DNA of 64,000 nt, from positions 1,612,001 to 1,676,000 of the forward strand of contig CAWCSF010000010.1 in NCBI GenBank assembly GCA_963798195.1, in the 5' to 3' direction. The notes below the pieces were generated by a model. That model was not told the origin of the DNA. It was given only the letters and a program-made list of their open reading frames with translations, and made no database searches. A program made the position numbers and the translations under genes. Shown here one piece after another: positions 1 through 7,996 of the stretch. The DNA is from CAVSRC01 sp963798195 (GTDB taxonomy: Bacteria; Pseudomonadota; Alphaproteobacteria; Rhizobiales; Kaistiaceae). Each line of letters opens with the position of its first letter. Within the stretch, counting starts at the first letter, position 1.

Positions 1-597
1 GCTCTCGGCGACAGATTTCACCGTCCCGTCCGGATCTTCCATGTTGAACAGGTAGTCGCGGGCGTTGTTGATCACCCAGAAGACCGAAAAATCGATGTCC
101 ACGATGTTCTCGTCGCCGGTGAGCATCAGGCTCTCTTCGGGGATATCCCGGCCGGCGACATTGGTGTTCCGGTCGTCCTGCACCTGGCCGATGGTAACCC
201 GGTTCACGCGCGTAACCTTCGGCGTGTAGACCACCTCGATGGGATACGGCAGGCGGAAATTCAGGCCGGGCTGCGCGGTGCGGTTGAACGCGCCGAACTG
301 GAGCACAACACCCTCCTCGTCCGGCTGAACGCGGAACGTGAAGAAGTAGTAGGTACCAAGCGCCAGCGCGACAACGAGAATGGCAATCAGCGTCAGCGGG
401 TTCATGCTGCCGCCGCCACTCCCCCCACCGCCGCCACCTGGCAGCACACGACGCAGCCGGTCTTGGCCCCGCCTCAGGAGTTCTTCGAGATCCGGCGGCG
501 TCGATCCGCCACCACCCGTGTTCCTTGGCCCTTGACCCCAAGGCCCGCCATTACCGCCCCTCCAGCCACCGCCGCCAGTCTGATTTTCCCAGGGCAT
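1..597 (-). CDS. hflK: HflK, FtsH-modulating SPFH protein (partial, C-terminus outside window)
   Basis: HflK pairs with HflC in a membrane complex of the stomatin/prohibitin (SPFH) family that surrounds and restrains the FtsH protease. The visible 199 residues begin at MPWENQ. They hold a Gly/Pro-rich cytoplasmic leader with the basic stretch ELLRRGQDRLRR, one membrane segment at about residues 68-86, and the start of the SPFH domain (EGVVLQFGAF, PGLNFRLPYPIEVVYTP). The gene runs off the left edge, where hflC would be expected. It lies downstream of the thyA-GNAT-folA run on the same strand, separated by a strong hairpin. Confidence 0.93.
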   Translation of the reverse strand, partial: MPWENQTGGGGWRGGNGGPWGQGPRNTGGGGSTPPDLEELLRRGQDRLRRVLPGGGGGGSGGGSMNPLTLIAILVVALALGTYYFFTFRVQPDEEGVVLQFGAFNRTAQPGLNFRLPYPIEVVYTPKVTRVNRVTIGQVQDDRNTNVAGRDIPEESLMLTGDENIVDIDFSVFWVINNARDYLFNMEDPDGTVKSVAES

Positions 598-624
598 TTC
601 GCTCCCTTCAGAAGCATGAACACA

Positions 625-656
625 CCAATCCCGCGGCGCGAAAACCGCGGGATTGG
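625..656 (-). terminator. 12-bp perfect hairpin between folA and hflK
   Basis: Perfect inverted repeat CCAATCCCGCGG / CCGCGGGATTGG with an 8-base loop, sitting between the end of folA and the start of hflK. On the minus strand the loop carries a T-run (TTTTCGCG) but there is no U-tract after the stem. It is therefore either a weak intrinsic terminator of the thyA-folA run or an mRNA-stabilising hairpin. Confidence 0.5.
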
Positions 657-751
657 CCGGTTTATAGGCATGTTCCCGCAGCTTTTCAACGAACGCAGGC
701 CCTAACCGTCCCGCTGACGTAGCCCACACGTGGGGCTTGGTGCTGGGCAAG

Positions 752-1273
752 TCAACGAGAAACGGCTTTGGGCTGTCGCTCGTAGACCGCAAACACCGTG
801 GCGGCGCTGTCGCGTTCTCCTGCCGGAACGGGCTCCTTCGAGACCACCTTCCATACGGATGGGTCGATTGTGGGAAAGCGGGTCTGTCCCGCCGGCTCGG
901 CCTGCACGTGGGTAATATAGAGACGGTCTGCACGCCCGATGGCGGCGGAATAGATGGTCCCACCACCTATCACCATGACCTCTTCGATGCCGCTCTCCCT
1001 CGCCGTGCTTTCGGCAAGGGCCAGGGCGTCGTCGAGACTGGAAACGGTCACCGCCCCTTCCGGTCGATAATCCACCTGTCGCGTGACCACGATATTGGTC
1101 CGGCCGGCAAGCGGCTTCCCGAACGTCTCGAAGGTCTTCCGCCCGACCACGACCGGCTTACCCATGGTGAGTTGGCGGAAGCGCTTCATGTCGGTGGAAA
1201 GCCGCCACGGCATGCCGGTCCCGTCGCCGATGACGCCGTTGGCGCCGACAGCTGCAATCAGGGAAACTCTCAT
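752..1273 (-). CDS. folA: Dihydrofolate reductase
   Basis: NADPH-dependent reduction of dihydrofolate to tetrahydrofolate, which regenerates the cofactor consumed by ThyA. The 173-residue product starts at MRVSLIAAVGANGVIG. It shows the family GMPWRLSTDMKRFR loop, GRKTFE, the Rossmann-like VMVIGGGTIY segment and a C-terminal beta strand. The reading frame is open further upstream, but that extension lies inside the preceding acetyltransferase. The chosen ATG overlaps the acetyltransferase stop by 4 bases, a usual coupling arrangement. Third gene of the thyA-GNAT-folA unit. Confidence 0.96.
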   Translation of the reverse strand: MRVSLIAAVGANGVIGDGTGMPWRLSTDMKRFRQLTMGKPVVVGRKTFETFGKPLAGRTNIVVTRQVDYRPEGAVTVSSLDDALALAESTARESGIEEVMVIGGGTIYSAAIGRADRLYITHVQAEPAGQTRFPTIDPSVWKVVSKEPVPAGERDSAATVFAVYERQPKAVSR

Positions 1274-1761
1274 GCTTGGCTCCGGGCCGCAGCCAGGGCC
1301 GCAAGCGTCGCGCCGTCCGCCCGGCATGTGAGCCAATCGTCCAGCATGACGGCGCCCTGCGCGCGGTAAAAGCCTATTGCCGGCTCGTTCCAGTCGAGAA
1401 CCGCCCATTCCAGCCGGCCAAGATCCTCGTCCACGCAGCGTTGGGCCAGTCGGCTGAGAAGTGCTTTGCCCACCCCCGCCCCGCGGTGCTCGGGACGCAC
1501 GAACAGATCCTCGAGATAGATGCCGTGCCGGCCGACGAAGGTAGAGAACGTGTAGAACCAGAGCGCGAAGCCCACGACATCGCCGTCGATTTCCGCCAAG
1601 TCACAAAAAACCCGGGGCGCCGGACCGAACAGCGCGTCACCTATGTCGGCGACGTGTGATTTCACGGCGTCTTCGAGCTGCTCGTACCGGGCAAGTTCGC
1701 GGATCAACTCGTGGACCAGCGCTTCGTCGCCGCGCCGCGCCAGGCGGACCGTCAGGCTCAC
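1270..1761 (-). CDS. GNAT family N-acetyltransferase (SSAT-like)
   Basis: 163-residue single-domain GNAT. The acetyl-CoA binding signature is visible as EDLFVRPEHRGAGVGKALL at about residues 84-102, followed by WAVLDWNEPAIGFYRAQGA typical of the diamine/thialysine acetyltransferase (SSAT) branch. The substrate cannot be told from sequence. The start overlaps the thyA stop and the stop overlaps the folA start, each by about 4 bases, so the three genes are probably co-translated. A link to folate metabolism is positional only. Confidence 0.85.
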   Translation of the reverse strand: MSLTVRLARRGDEALVHELIRELARYEQLEDAVKSHVADIGDALFGPAPRVFCDLAEIDGDVVGFALWFYTFSTFVGRHGIYLEDLFVRPEHRGAGVGKALLSRLAQRCVDEDLGRLEWAVLDWNEPAIGFYRAQGAVMLDDWLTCRADGATLAALAAARSQA

Positions 1762-2552
1762 ACCGCGACTTCCGCCTTGATGTGCGGATGCGGGTCGTAG
1801 GCCTCGACGGTGAAATCGTCGTAGACGAAATCGAAAATCGAGTTCACCTCAGGATTGAGATTCACGCGCGGCAAAGGCCGCGGCGAACGCTGAAGCTGAA
1901 GCCGAGCCTGCTCGACGTGATTCAGGTACAGGTGCGCGTCGCCGAGCGTATGGACAAAATCACCCGGCTTGAGCCCGGTCACATGCGCCACCATCAGCGT
2001 GAGCAGCGCATAGGAGGCGATGTTGAACGGCACGCCGAGGAAGACATCGCCCGAGCGCTGGTAGAGCTGGCAGGAGAGCCGACCCTCCGCGACATAGAAC
2101 TGGAAGAGGCAGTGGCATGGCGGCAACGCCATCTTGCCGATGTCGGCCGGATTCCATGCCGAGACGATCAACCGGCGTGAATCGGGATTGGAGCGGATTT
2201 GCTCAACCACCTGACGAAGCTGATCAATCGTCTTTCCATCCACAGTCGGCCACGACCGCCACTGGGCCCCGTAGACCGGTCCGAGGTCTCCGTTCTCGTC
2301 TGCCCATTCGTCCCAGATGCGAACGCCGTGTTGTTTGAGATACCCGATATTCGTGTCGCCGGCGATGAACCACAAAAGCTCGTGGATCACCGATTTCAGG
2401 TGAATCTTCTTGGTCGTCACCAGCGGAAAGCCATCCGCCAGATCGAAGCGCATCTGATGCCCGAATATGGACAGCGTGCCGGTGCCGGTGCGGTCCGTCT
2501 TGCGGACGCCGGAATCCAGCACATGACGCATCAGATCAAGGTATTGGCGCAT
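1758..2552 (-). CDS. thyA: Thymidylate synthase (ThyA type)
   Basis: Converts dUMP to dTMP using methylene-tetrahydrofolate and releases dihydrofolate, which FolA recycles. The length of 264 residues matches the bacterial ThyA norm. Family features visible are the N-terminal DLMRHVLDSGVRKTDRTGTGT, the catalytic cysteine in ALPPCHC, LYQRSGDVFLGVPFN for nucleotide binding and the HLYLNH segment near the C-terminus. It is the first gene of the thyA-GNAT-folA unit. Confidence 0.98.
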   Translation of the reverse strand: MRQYLDLMRHVLDSGVRKTDRTGTGTLSIFGHQMRFDLADGFPLVTTKKIHLKSVIHELLWFIAGDTNIGYLKQHGVRIWDEWADENGDLGPVYGAQWRSWPTVDGKTIDQLRQVVEQIRSNPDSRRLIVSAWNPADIGKMALPPCHCLFQFYVAEGRLSCQLYQRSGDVFLGVPFNIASYALLTLMVAHVTGLKPGDFVHTLGDAHLYLNHVEQARLQLQRSPRPLPRVNLNPEVNSIFDFVYDDFTVEAYDPHPHIKAEVAV

Positions 2553-2605
2553 GAACCAATCCTAGCGCGATTCCCGGCCGCAGCGTAGAGCGGCTGGGCG
2601 GCTCC

Positions 2606-3808
2606 CTACTCCGCCGCCGCCGGAACGGCCGCGCCGCCATTCAGCGTAAACCGGCCCAACGTGAACGCGATGATCGCGCAACCAAAAATCGTGACCACCA
2701 TCGGCAGCACGGTTCCATTCGTGATGAGGCCCATCAGCGCGACGATGGCGACGCCGGCCACCAGTTGCAGCGTCCCCAGCAACGCCGAAGCCGTGCCGGC
2801 GCGCGGGCCATAGTTCTCCAGCGCCAGCACCGCCGTCGATGGGATCACGAGTCCCATCGCGCCGAAGCTGACGAACAGCATGGCCATCAGCGCGAAAACG
2901 TTGTCCAGCCCTGCCAGCGTGGACAGGAAAAGGACACCCGTGCTCACCATGTAGAAGGTCAACGCCGCCCGAACCGTCCGCCTGAGGCCGAAGCGACGGC
3001 CAAACCTTCCCGTGAGCTGCGCCATGCCGATGAAGGCGATGGCGTTCACCGAGAAGGCCAGGCTGTACTGGGTCGGGCTCAGGCCGAAGTGATCGATGTA
3101 GATGAAAGACGAGCTCGACAGGAAAGAGAAGAAACTCGCAAGGCCAAAGCCACCGATGAAACTGACCCCGACGAAATAGCGGTCACCGAGAAGCTCAAGG
3201 TATCCGCGCGTCACGCTGCGCAGATCGATTGGCACTCGCTTCTCGGGCGGTCGTGTCTCGTCCAGCACGAGCATGTTCGTAGCGATGCCGAGAAGGCCAA
3301 TGACCGACACCGCGATGAAGATGACGCGCCAGCTGGTCAGCGCGATGATCGTGCTGCCGAAGAGCGGCGCGAGGATGGGTGACACGCTGAAGACCAGCAT
3401 GATCAGCGACATCAACCGCGCGGCGTCGGGGCCCGTGTGCAGGTCGCGCACGATGGCGCGCGGAATCGTCATCCCGGCGCAGGCGCCAATGCCCTGGACG
3501 AAGCGCCCTACGATCAGCCACTCGATGCTCGGCGCAAGGCCGCAGCCGATCGAACCGATTGAATAGAGGGCCATGCCGAAATAGAGCGGCGCCTTCCGGC
3601 CATAGCTGTCCGAAATAGGTCCGTAGACGACCTGAAAGAACGCGACCGCCAGAAAAAATGCGATCAGGCTTCCCTGCGTCGCGGCCGTGGTCGCGTTCAG
3701 GTCGGCGGAGATCACCGGCAGGGCGGGGAGGTACATGTCGATCGCGAACGGGCCGACGGCCGAAAGCAGGCCGAGAACGATCGCGTTTCGCGCGAAACTG
3801 GGCTTCAT
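2606..3808 (-). CDS. Bcr/CflA-type MFS drug exporter
   Basis: 400-residue inner-membrane transporter with about 12 predicted hydrophobic segments. The N-terminus (GLLSAVGPFAIDMYLPALP) and the MFS motif A region (YGPISDSYGRKAPL, residues 62-75) are characteristic of the Bcr/CflA branch of DHA1 proton antiporters, which export bicyclomycin, chloramphenicol and similar compounds. The actual substrate is unknown. It is divergent from the ssrA locus and probably monocistronic. Confidence 0.9.
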   Translation of the reverse strand: MKPSFARNAIVLGLLSAVGPFAIDMYLPALPVISADLNATTAATQGSLIAFFLAVAFFQVVYGPISDSYGRKAPLYFGMALYSIGSIGCGLAPSIEWLIVGRFVQGIGACAGMTIPRAIVRDLHTGPDAARLMSLIMLVFSVSPILAPLFGSTIIALTSWRVIFIAVSVIGLLGIATNMLVLDETRPPEKRVPIDLRSVTRGYLELLGDRYFVGVSFIGGFGLASFFSFLSSSSFIYIDHFGLSPTQYSLAFSVNAIAFIGMAQLTGRFGRRFGLRRTVRAALTFYMVSTGVLFLSTLAGLDNVFALMAMLFVSFGAMGLVIPSTAVLALENYGPRAGTASALLGTLQLVAGVAIVALMGLITNGTVLPMVVTIFGCAIIAFTLGRFTLNGGAAVPAAAE

Positions 3809-4014
3809 GACAATAGTCTTTCGGGAGGCAGCAGCGGCCCGTCACGAGTTGCCGGAGCTGACGAGTTTTACCCTAGCGCGTCACATGGTGCGTCGCAACA
3901 TGCGCCGTCAATGTAAACGGAATGCTGCTGACAGATCTGGGTCGACTCGCGGGTTCCGGACGGCCGGGCGATCAGCGGGATCGCCAGCCGCCGGGCGGCT
4001 GAACTCCGGCGTCC

Positions 4015-4043
4015 TTCCATTAGCGACGGCGAATCCCTATATT
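4015..4043 (+). promoter_or_regulatory. Candidate promoter of ssrA
   Basis: A TATATT -10 element at 4038-4043 lies 17 bases after a weak -35 (TTCCAT, 4015-4020). Initiation would fall near 4050, just before a CCGGA/TCCGG hairpin (4051-4064) and the tmRNA acceptor piece. Inference from position and match only. Confidence 0.4.
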
Positions 4044-4131
4044 CCGAGTGCCGGAGCAATCCGGATATGGCGATAAACGGCCATCGTAATAAACCCTGCG
4101 GACCCGGGGGCAGTACCCGGCGCCTCCACCA

Positions 4132-4167
4132 CAGCCCGCAAGAAAGCCCGCTTCGGCGGGTTGCGGC
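4132..4167 (+). other. tmRNA intervening segment removed during processing
   Basis: The 36 bases between the CCA end of the acceptor piece and the 5' GGGGGC of the coding piece. They fold into a hairpin with an inner CCCGC-TTCG-GCGGG stem and an outer GCCGCAA-type stem. Known permuted tmRNAs have such a spacer that is trimmed to leave two RNA chains. Confidence 0.75.
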
Positions 4168-4251
4168 GGGGGCGAAATAGGATCGACGAGGGCGTAAAGG
4201 ATGGGCTTTTGCCCGGCATGGTTCCGCCGTTATCGGGCCGAACATATAGTT

Positions 4252-4290
4252 GCCAACGACAACTATGCCGAGGCTCGCCTCGCCGCGTAA
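4252..4290 (+). other. ssrA: tmRNA tag-peptide reading frame (ANDNYAEARLAA-stop)
   Basis: GCC resume codon, then AAC GAC AAC TAT GCC GAG GCT CGC CTC GCC GCG TAA. The encoded ANDNYAEARLAA keeps the N-terminal AND-Y-like part read by SspB and the C-terminal LAA read by ClpX. The tag type is typical of Rhizobiales. Confidence 0.95.
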
Positions 4291-4398
4291 TGCGGTTCGG
4301 TAACCTCAATTGAAGCCCTTGCGGGTCGCACCGTAAGGCGGGGTTCGGAGGCACCTGGCAACAGAAGCCTCCACTTTCCTTCCGGGGCCGCCATTCGT

Positions 4399-4420
4399 CC
4401 CCGACTTGGCATCGGGGTTT
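4399..4420 (+). terminator. Intrinsic terminator after ssrA
   Basis: CCCCGA / TCGGGG stem with a 7-base loop followed by TTT, 11 bases before the sspB start codon. It probably ends the tmRNA precursor. Being so close to sspB it could also influence sspB translation on read-through transcripts. Confidence 0.65.
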
Positions 4421-4431
4421 CGCGGCACGCG

Positions 4432-4974
4432 ATGGCTGAAGATTTGATCCGTTACGACATTCTCGCGCAGGACGCACTGCGAGGCGTCATACGCAAGGTC
4501 CTCTCCGAAGTCGCCAAGACCGGTCTTCCCGGAGAGCACCATTTCTTCATCAGCATCGCCACCCAGGCGCCCGGTGTGCGCATCTCCAGCCGTCTGCTCG
4601 CGCAGTACCCGGAGGAGATCACCATCGTCCTCCAGCACCAGTACTGGGAACTGACGGTGACCGAGCAGTCATTCGAGGTCGGTCTGTCGTTCAATGGTGT
4701 TCCCGAGCGCCTGCTCGTGCCCTTCAACGCGATCAAAGGCTTCCTTGATCCGTCGGTGCAGTTCGAGTTGCGCTTCGAGGTGGCCGCACGCCCCGCAGTT
4801 GCAGTAGTGACCGACGAGGGCCGGCCCACGGAGGCGGCCCCGCCGATCCCGCTTGCGGCGCCCGCTGCGAAGAGCGAACCGGCACCGAAGCCCGCGGACA
4901 CGGATGAAGACGGAGATGCCGAGCCGGCGCCAGCGGCTCAGGTCGTGAGCCTGGACGCGTTCCGGAAGAAGTAG
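4432..4974 (+). CDS. sspB: SspB, ClpXP adaptor for ssrA-tagged proteins (alpha type)
   Basis: Adaptor that binds ssrA tags and tethers the substrate to ClpX. The 180-residue protein has the SspB-fold core at about residues 1-120 (HHFFISIATQAPGVRIS, FEVGLSFNGVPERLLVPFNAIKGF), a Pro/Ala-rich flexible linker, and the short C-terminal ClpX-binding tail QVVSLDAFRKK. Its start is 12 bases after the ssrA terminator hairpin. The neighbouring tmRNA makes the very tag this protein recognises, which supports the assignment. Confidence 0.95.
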   Translation: MAEDLIRYDILAQDALRGVIRKVLSEVAKTGLPGEHHFFISIATQAPGVRISSRLLAQYPEEITIVLQHQYWELTVTEQSFEVGLSFNGVPERLLVPFNAIKGFLDPSVQFELRFEVAARPAVAVVTDEGRPTEAAPPIPLAAPAAKSEPAPKPADTDEDGDAEPAPAAQVVSLDAFRKK

Positions 4975-5151
4975 TAGCCGCGCCGGAACGCCTGCGTCGG
5001 GGCATTCGCCCCTGACAACACGTCGCACCGACGACCGTCCAAACAGCTCTTCTTGTCAGCGGACTGTCAGCCCGTGCCGCATAGCGTGCGCGCGCAATCG
5101 CCAGGGCAAACACGCCCGCCGGCGAATCTCAGTCCACCTTGGAGACCAATC

Positions 5152-5433
5152 ATGAAGCGCGCATTCATCCTCGCCACCGCGGCGATCACCGCCGCCATTG
5201 CCAGCCCAGCCCTGGCCGCCACCGGCTGCAGCACCGCGCCCGAAGCCAAGTGGCAGCCGCAGTCGAAGCTCGAAGCTCAGCTCAAGACCGACGGCCTCAC
5301 TGTGCGCCAGATCAAGGTCGAGAACGGCTGCTACGAGGTCTATGCGGTCGACAAGAGCGGCAAACGCCAGAACATGGCCTACAACGCCGAGACGCTGCAG
5401 AAGCTCGACAACGCCGAGGCTGGCGAAAAGTAA
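5152..5433 (+). CDS. Small secreted PepSY-like protein
   Basis: 93 residues beginning MKRAFILATAAITAAIAS, a clear signal peptide with probable cleavage after ALA at about residue 22. The mature part is a single PepSY-type module (LEAQLKTDGLTVRQIKVENGCYEVYAVDKSG). Two cysteines (TGCS, ENGCYE) could form a disulfide. The start is set by a GGAGA ribosome site 9 bases upstream; the longer open frame has no signal peptide at its start. The next gene, a cytochrome b561, starts 17 bases later, and this pairing suggests a role in periplasmic or membrane redox. Function unproven. Confidence 0.85.
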   Translation: MKRAFILATAAITAAIASPALAATGCSTAPEAKWQPQSKLEAQLKTDGLTVRQIKVENGCYEVYAVDKSGKRQNMAYNAETLQKLDNAEAGEK

Positions 5434-5450
5434 TCGCCGGATTGCACGCC

Positions 5451-6002
5451 ATGACAAATGTGAAGGAGACGCAGGTCCGCGTCTGGGACCCGGTCGTGCG
5501 CCTTTTTCACTGGACCCTGGTGCTGAGCTTCGCCATTGCGTGGCTCAGTGCCGAGTCCGCGGAGACCCTTCACATCTGGGCCGGCTATGCCGCCGCCGCG
5601 CTGATCGCGATGCGCCTTGTCTGGGGCTTCGTCGGCACACCCCATGCGCGCTTCTCCAGTTTCGTCCGGTCGCCGCGGACCGTGTTCGCCTATGTGACGG
5701 CGATCGCAACGGGCAGCGAAGCCCGGCACTTGGGCCACAACCCGGCCGGCGGCGCCATGATCGTTGCGTTGATCGTTGCTTTGGCGGCGACCGCGGCAAC
5801 CGGCTGGATGCTAACCCTCGACGCCTTCTGGGGCGTGGCCTGGACCCAGCATCTCCACGATCTCGTCGCCCATGCCCTGCTGGCCCTTGTGCTCCTGCAC
5901 ATCGCCGGCGTCGCGCTGGCGAGCTTCCGCCACCGCGAGAATCTGGTTGCGGCGATGATCACTGGCGCGAAGCGGCCTGGCCGTCCAGAAGACATCGGCT
6001 GA
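5451..6002 (+). CDS. Cytochrome b561-family protein
   Basis: 183-residue integral membrane protein with four hydrophobic segments. It begins VRVWDPVVRLFHWTLVLSF, the standard start of the di-haem cytochrome b561 / Ni-Fe hydrogenase b-subunit family, with histidines in or near the helices (FHW, LHIWAGY, QHLHDLVAHALL, LHIAG) as haem ligands. It is expected to pass electrons across the inner membrane. It follows the PepSY-like gene closely and is likely co-transcribed with it. Confidence 0.9.
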   Translation: MTNVKETQVRVWDPVVRLFHWTLVLSFAIAWLSAESAETLHIWAGYAAAALIAMRLVWGFVGTPHARFSSFVRSPRTVFAYVTAIATGSEARHLGHNPAGGAMIVALIVALAATAATGWMLTLDAFWGVAWTQHLHDLVAHALLALVLLHIAGVALASFRHRENLVAAMITGAKRPGRPEDIG

Positions 6003-6106
6003 GCCAGACACGCCGCCCACTTGGCGAACTGCTGCTTGCGCCCGAGGCTGACGGATGGGAAAACGCCCGCAATCGCCCTCCTCACCTCGAGCAAGCAGCC
6101 CGCGCG

Positions 6107-7510
6107 ATGTCCGCCAGCAAGACCCCGACCCGCACCGAAACCGACACCTTCGGCCCGATCGAAGTTCCTGCCGACCATTACTGGGGGGCGCAGTCGGAGC
6201 GCTCGGTGGAGAATTTCCCGATCGGTTGGGAGAAGCAGCCGCCGCCCGTCGTACGTGCCCTCGGGCTGATCAAGCGCGCCGCCGCAGAAGTGAACACGGA
6301 CCTCGGCAAGCTCGACCCGAAGATCAGCGCGGCAATCGTGGAAGCTGCGCAGGAAGTCGCCGAAGGCAAGCTTGACGCGCACTTCCCGCTGGTCGTCTGG
6401 CAGACCGGCTCCGGCACGCAATCGAACATGAACGCCAACGAGGTGATCTCGAACCGCGCCATCGAAATCCTCGGGGGCGTGATGGGGTCGAAGTCGCCGG
6501 TGCATCCAAACGACCACGTCAACATGAGCCAGTCGTCCAACGACACCTACCCGACGGCGATGCACATTGCTTGCGCCGAGGAGATCGAACACCGCTTGCT
6601 GCCGTCGCTCAGGAAGTTGCGCAACGCGCTCAACGACAAGGCGCAGCAGTTCAAGTCGATCATCAAGATCGGGCGGACCCATACCCAGGACGCGACCCCC
6701 CTCACCCTTGGCCAGGAGTTTTCCGGCTACACCCAACAAGTCGAAAACGGCATCGCGCGGGTCGAGACAACAATGCCGGGGCTGATGCAACTCGCCCAAG
6801 GCGGCACCGCGGTCGGCACCGGGCTGAATGCCCCGGTCGGGTTTGCGGAGCGCATCGCCGACCGCATCGCCGCACTGACCGGTATGAAGTTCACCACGGC
6901 GCCCAACAAGTTCGAGGCGCTGGCCGCCCACGACGCCATGGTCTTCTCCCACGGCGCGATCAACACCGTGGCCGTTGCCCTTTTCAAGATCGCCAATGAC
7001 ATCCGCCTGCTCGGCTCCGGACCGCGCTCTGGCCTTGGCGAATTGTCACTGCCGGAGAACGAGCCCGGCTCATCGATCATGCCCGGCAAGGTCAATCCGA
7101 CGCAGTGCGAGGCGTTGACCCAGGTTTGCGTCCAGGTCTTCGGCAACAACGCCGCCATCACCTTTGCCGGCAGCCAGGGCCACTTCGAACTCAATGTGTA
7201 CAACCCGGTGATGGCTTACAACTTCCTCCAGTCGGTGCGCTTGATCGCCGACGCGGCGGCGAGCTTCACCGATCGCTGCGTCGTCGGCATCAAGGCCAAC
7301 GAGGCGCACATCCGCTCGCTGATGGAGCGCTCGCTGATGCTGGTCACCGCCCTCGCCCCGACAATCGGCTACGACAAGGCGGCCGAGATCGCCAAGATCG
7401 CGCACAAGAACGGCACGACGCTCAAGGAGGAAGCTGTTCGCCTCGGCTACGTCACGGCGGAGGAGTTCGACCAGATCGTCCGTCCAGAGGACATGATTGG
7501 CCCGAAGTAG
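6107..7510 (+). CDS. fumC: Fumarate hydratase, class II
   Basis: Iron-independent fumarase of the TCA cycle (fumarate to malate). The length of 467 residues fits the family. It shows the N-terminal ETDTFGPIEVPADHYWGAQ, NANEVISNRA, HPNDHVNMSQSSND, the GRTHTQDATP active-site stretch and the class signature GSSIMPGKVNPTQ at about residue 320. The frame is open upstream to 5198, but that part is antisense/out-of-frame to the cytochrome gene. MSASKTPTRTETD is the family-like start. Confidence 0.97.
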   Translation: MSASKTPTRTETDTFGPIEVPADHYWGAQSERSVENFPIGWEKQPPPVVRALGLIKRAAAEVNTDLGKLDPKISAAIVEAAQEVAEGKLDAHFPLVVWQTGSGTQSNMNANEVISNRAIEILGGVMGSKSPVHPNDHVNMSQSSNDTYPTAMHIACAEEIEHRLLPSLRKLRNALNDKAQQFKSIIKIGRTHTQDATPLTLGQEFSGYTQQVENGIARVETTMPGLMQLAQGGTAVGTGLNAPVGFAERIADRIAALTGMKFTTAPNKFEALAAHDAMVFSHGAINTVAVALFKIANDIRLLGSGPRSGLGELSLPENEPGSSIMPGKVNPTQCEALTQVCVQVFGNNAAITFAGSQGHFELNVYNPVMAYNFLQSVRLIADAAASFTDRCVVGIKANEAHIRSLMERSLMLVTALAPTIGYDKAAEIAKIAHKNGTTLKEEAVRLGYVTAEEFDQIVRPEDMIGPK

Positions 7511-7584
7511 CCAGCACGCGGCTTGCGGATCGGACGGCGCGCGTCGAAACTGGGTCGATACGCCCTTCTTCGGAATTTGAAACG

Positions 7585-7773
7585 ATGAGCGCCGAGATCG
7601 TCAATCTCCGTACAGCCAGGAAGGCCAAGGCGCGCGCAGACCGCGAGCGCAAGGCCGACGAGAACCGGCAGCTGTACGGACGCACGGCAACTCAGAAGAA
7701 GCGGGAAGCGGCGGAACGCGAGCAGGCCGAGCGCCATGTGGCGCAGCACCGCCTCGAGCAGGACGAGGACTGA
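7585..7773 (+). CDS. DUF4169 family small protein
   Basis: 62 residues, very basic and charged, with the DUF4169 pattern VNLRTARKAKARADRERKA followed by ADENRQLYGRTATQKK and a Glu/Arg-rich helix to the end. Function unknown. In alphaproteobacteria this family typically sits between fumC and an RHH gene, as here. Confidence 0.85.
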   Translation: MSAEIVNLRTARKAKARADRERKADENRQLYGRTATQKKREAAEREQAERHVAQHRLEQDED

Positions 7774-7783
7774 ACGTCCGCTC

Positions 7784-7996
7784 GTGAGCAAGCGCTCGAT
7801 CACCGTAGCCGGCCACCGCACGAGTATCTCGCTCGAGGCGCCGTTCTGGCAGGCGCTGGCCGAGATCGCAGAAGCACGCAAAAGAAGCATCGCTGGCGTG
7901 GTCGCCGAAATCGACCGCGACCGCGCGGAGGATACCAACCTCTCCGCCGCCATCCGAGTCTATGCGCTCGACTGGTATCGGCGCAAAGGCCGTTAG
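7784..7996 (+). CDS. Ribbon-helix-helix (RHH_4) protein
   Basis: 70 residues from a GTG start: VSKRSITVAGHRTSISLEAPFWQALAEIA. This matches the RHH_4 family, with one DNA-contacting strand (HRTSISLE) and two helices, and it ends ALDWYRRKGR. It is a probable small DNA-binding regulator of unknown target. It starts 10 bases after the DUF4169 stop, so the two are likely co-transcribed. Its stop overlaps the stop of the convergent AsmA gene by 4 bases, leaving no room for a terminator. Confidence 0.83.
   Translation: MSKRSITVAGHRTSISLEAPFWQALAEIAEARKRSIAGVVAEIDRDRAEDTNLSAAIRVYALDWYRRKGR

Larger units (their letters stand above)
4051..4380 (+). ncRNA. ssrA: Circularly permuted two-piece tmRNA (ssrA)
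   Basis: tmRNA rescues stalled ribosomes and adds a degradation tag. In alphaproteobacteria the gene is permuted: the acceptor piece comes first, then a spacer that is processed out, then the coding piece. Here the acceptor piece ends in a T-arm (ACCCGGGGGCAGTACCCGG) and GCCTCC-A-CCA at 4122-4131. After a 36-base spacer, GGGGGC at 4168-4173 starts the coding piece and pairs with GCCTCC to rebuild the acceptor stem. The conserved GGATCGACG follows (4180-4188). GAUGG after it can pair with CCAUC of the acceptor piece to form helix P2. The tag frame is 4252-4290. The outer ends (about 4051 and 4380) are estimates. Confidence 0.93.
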
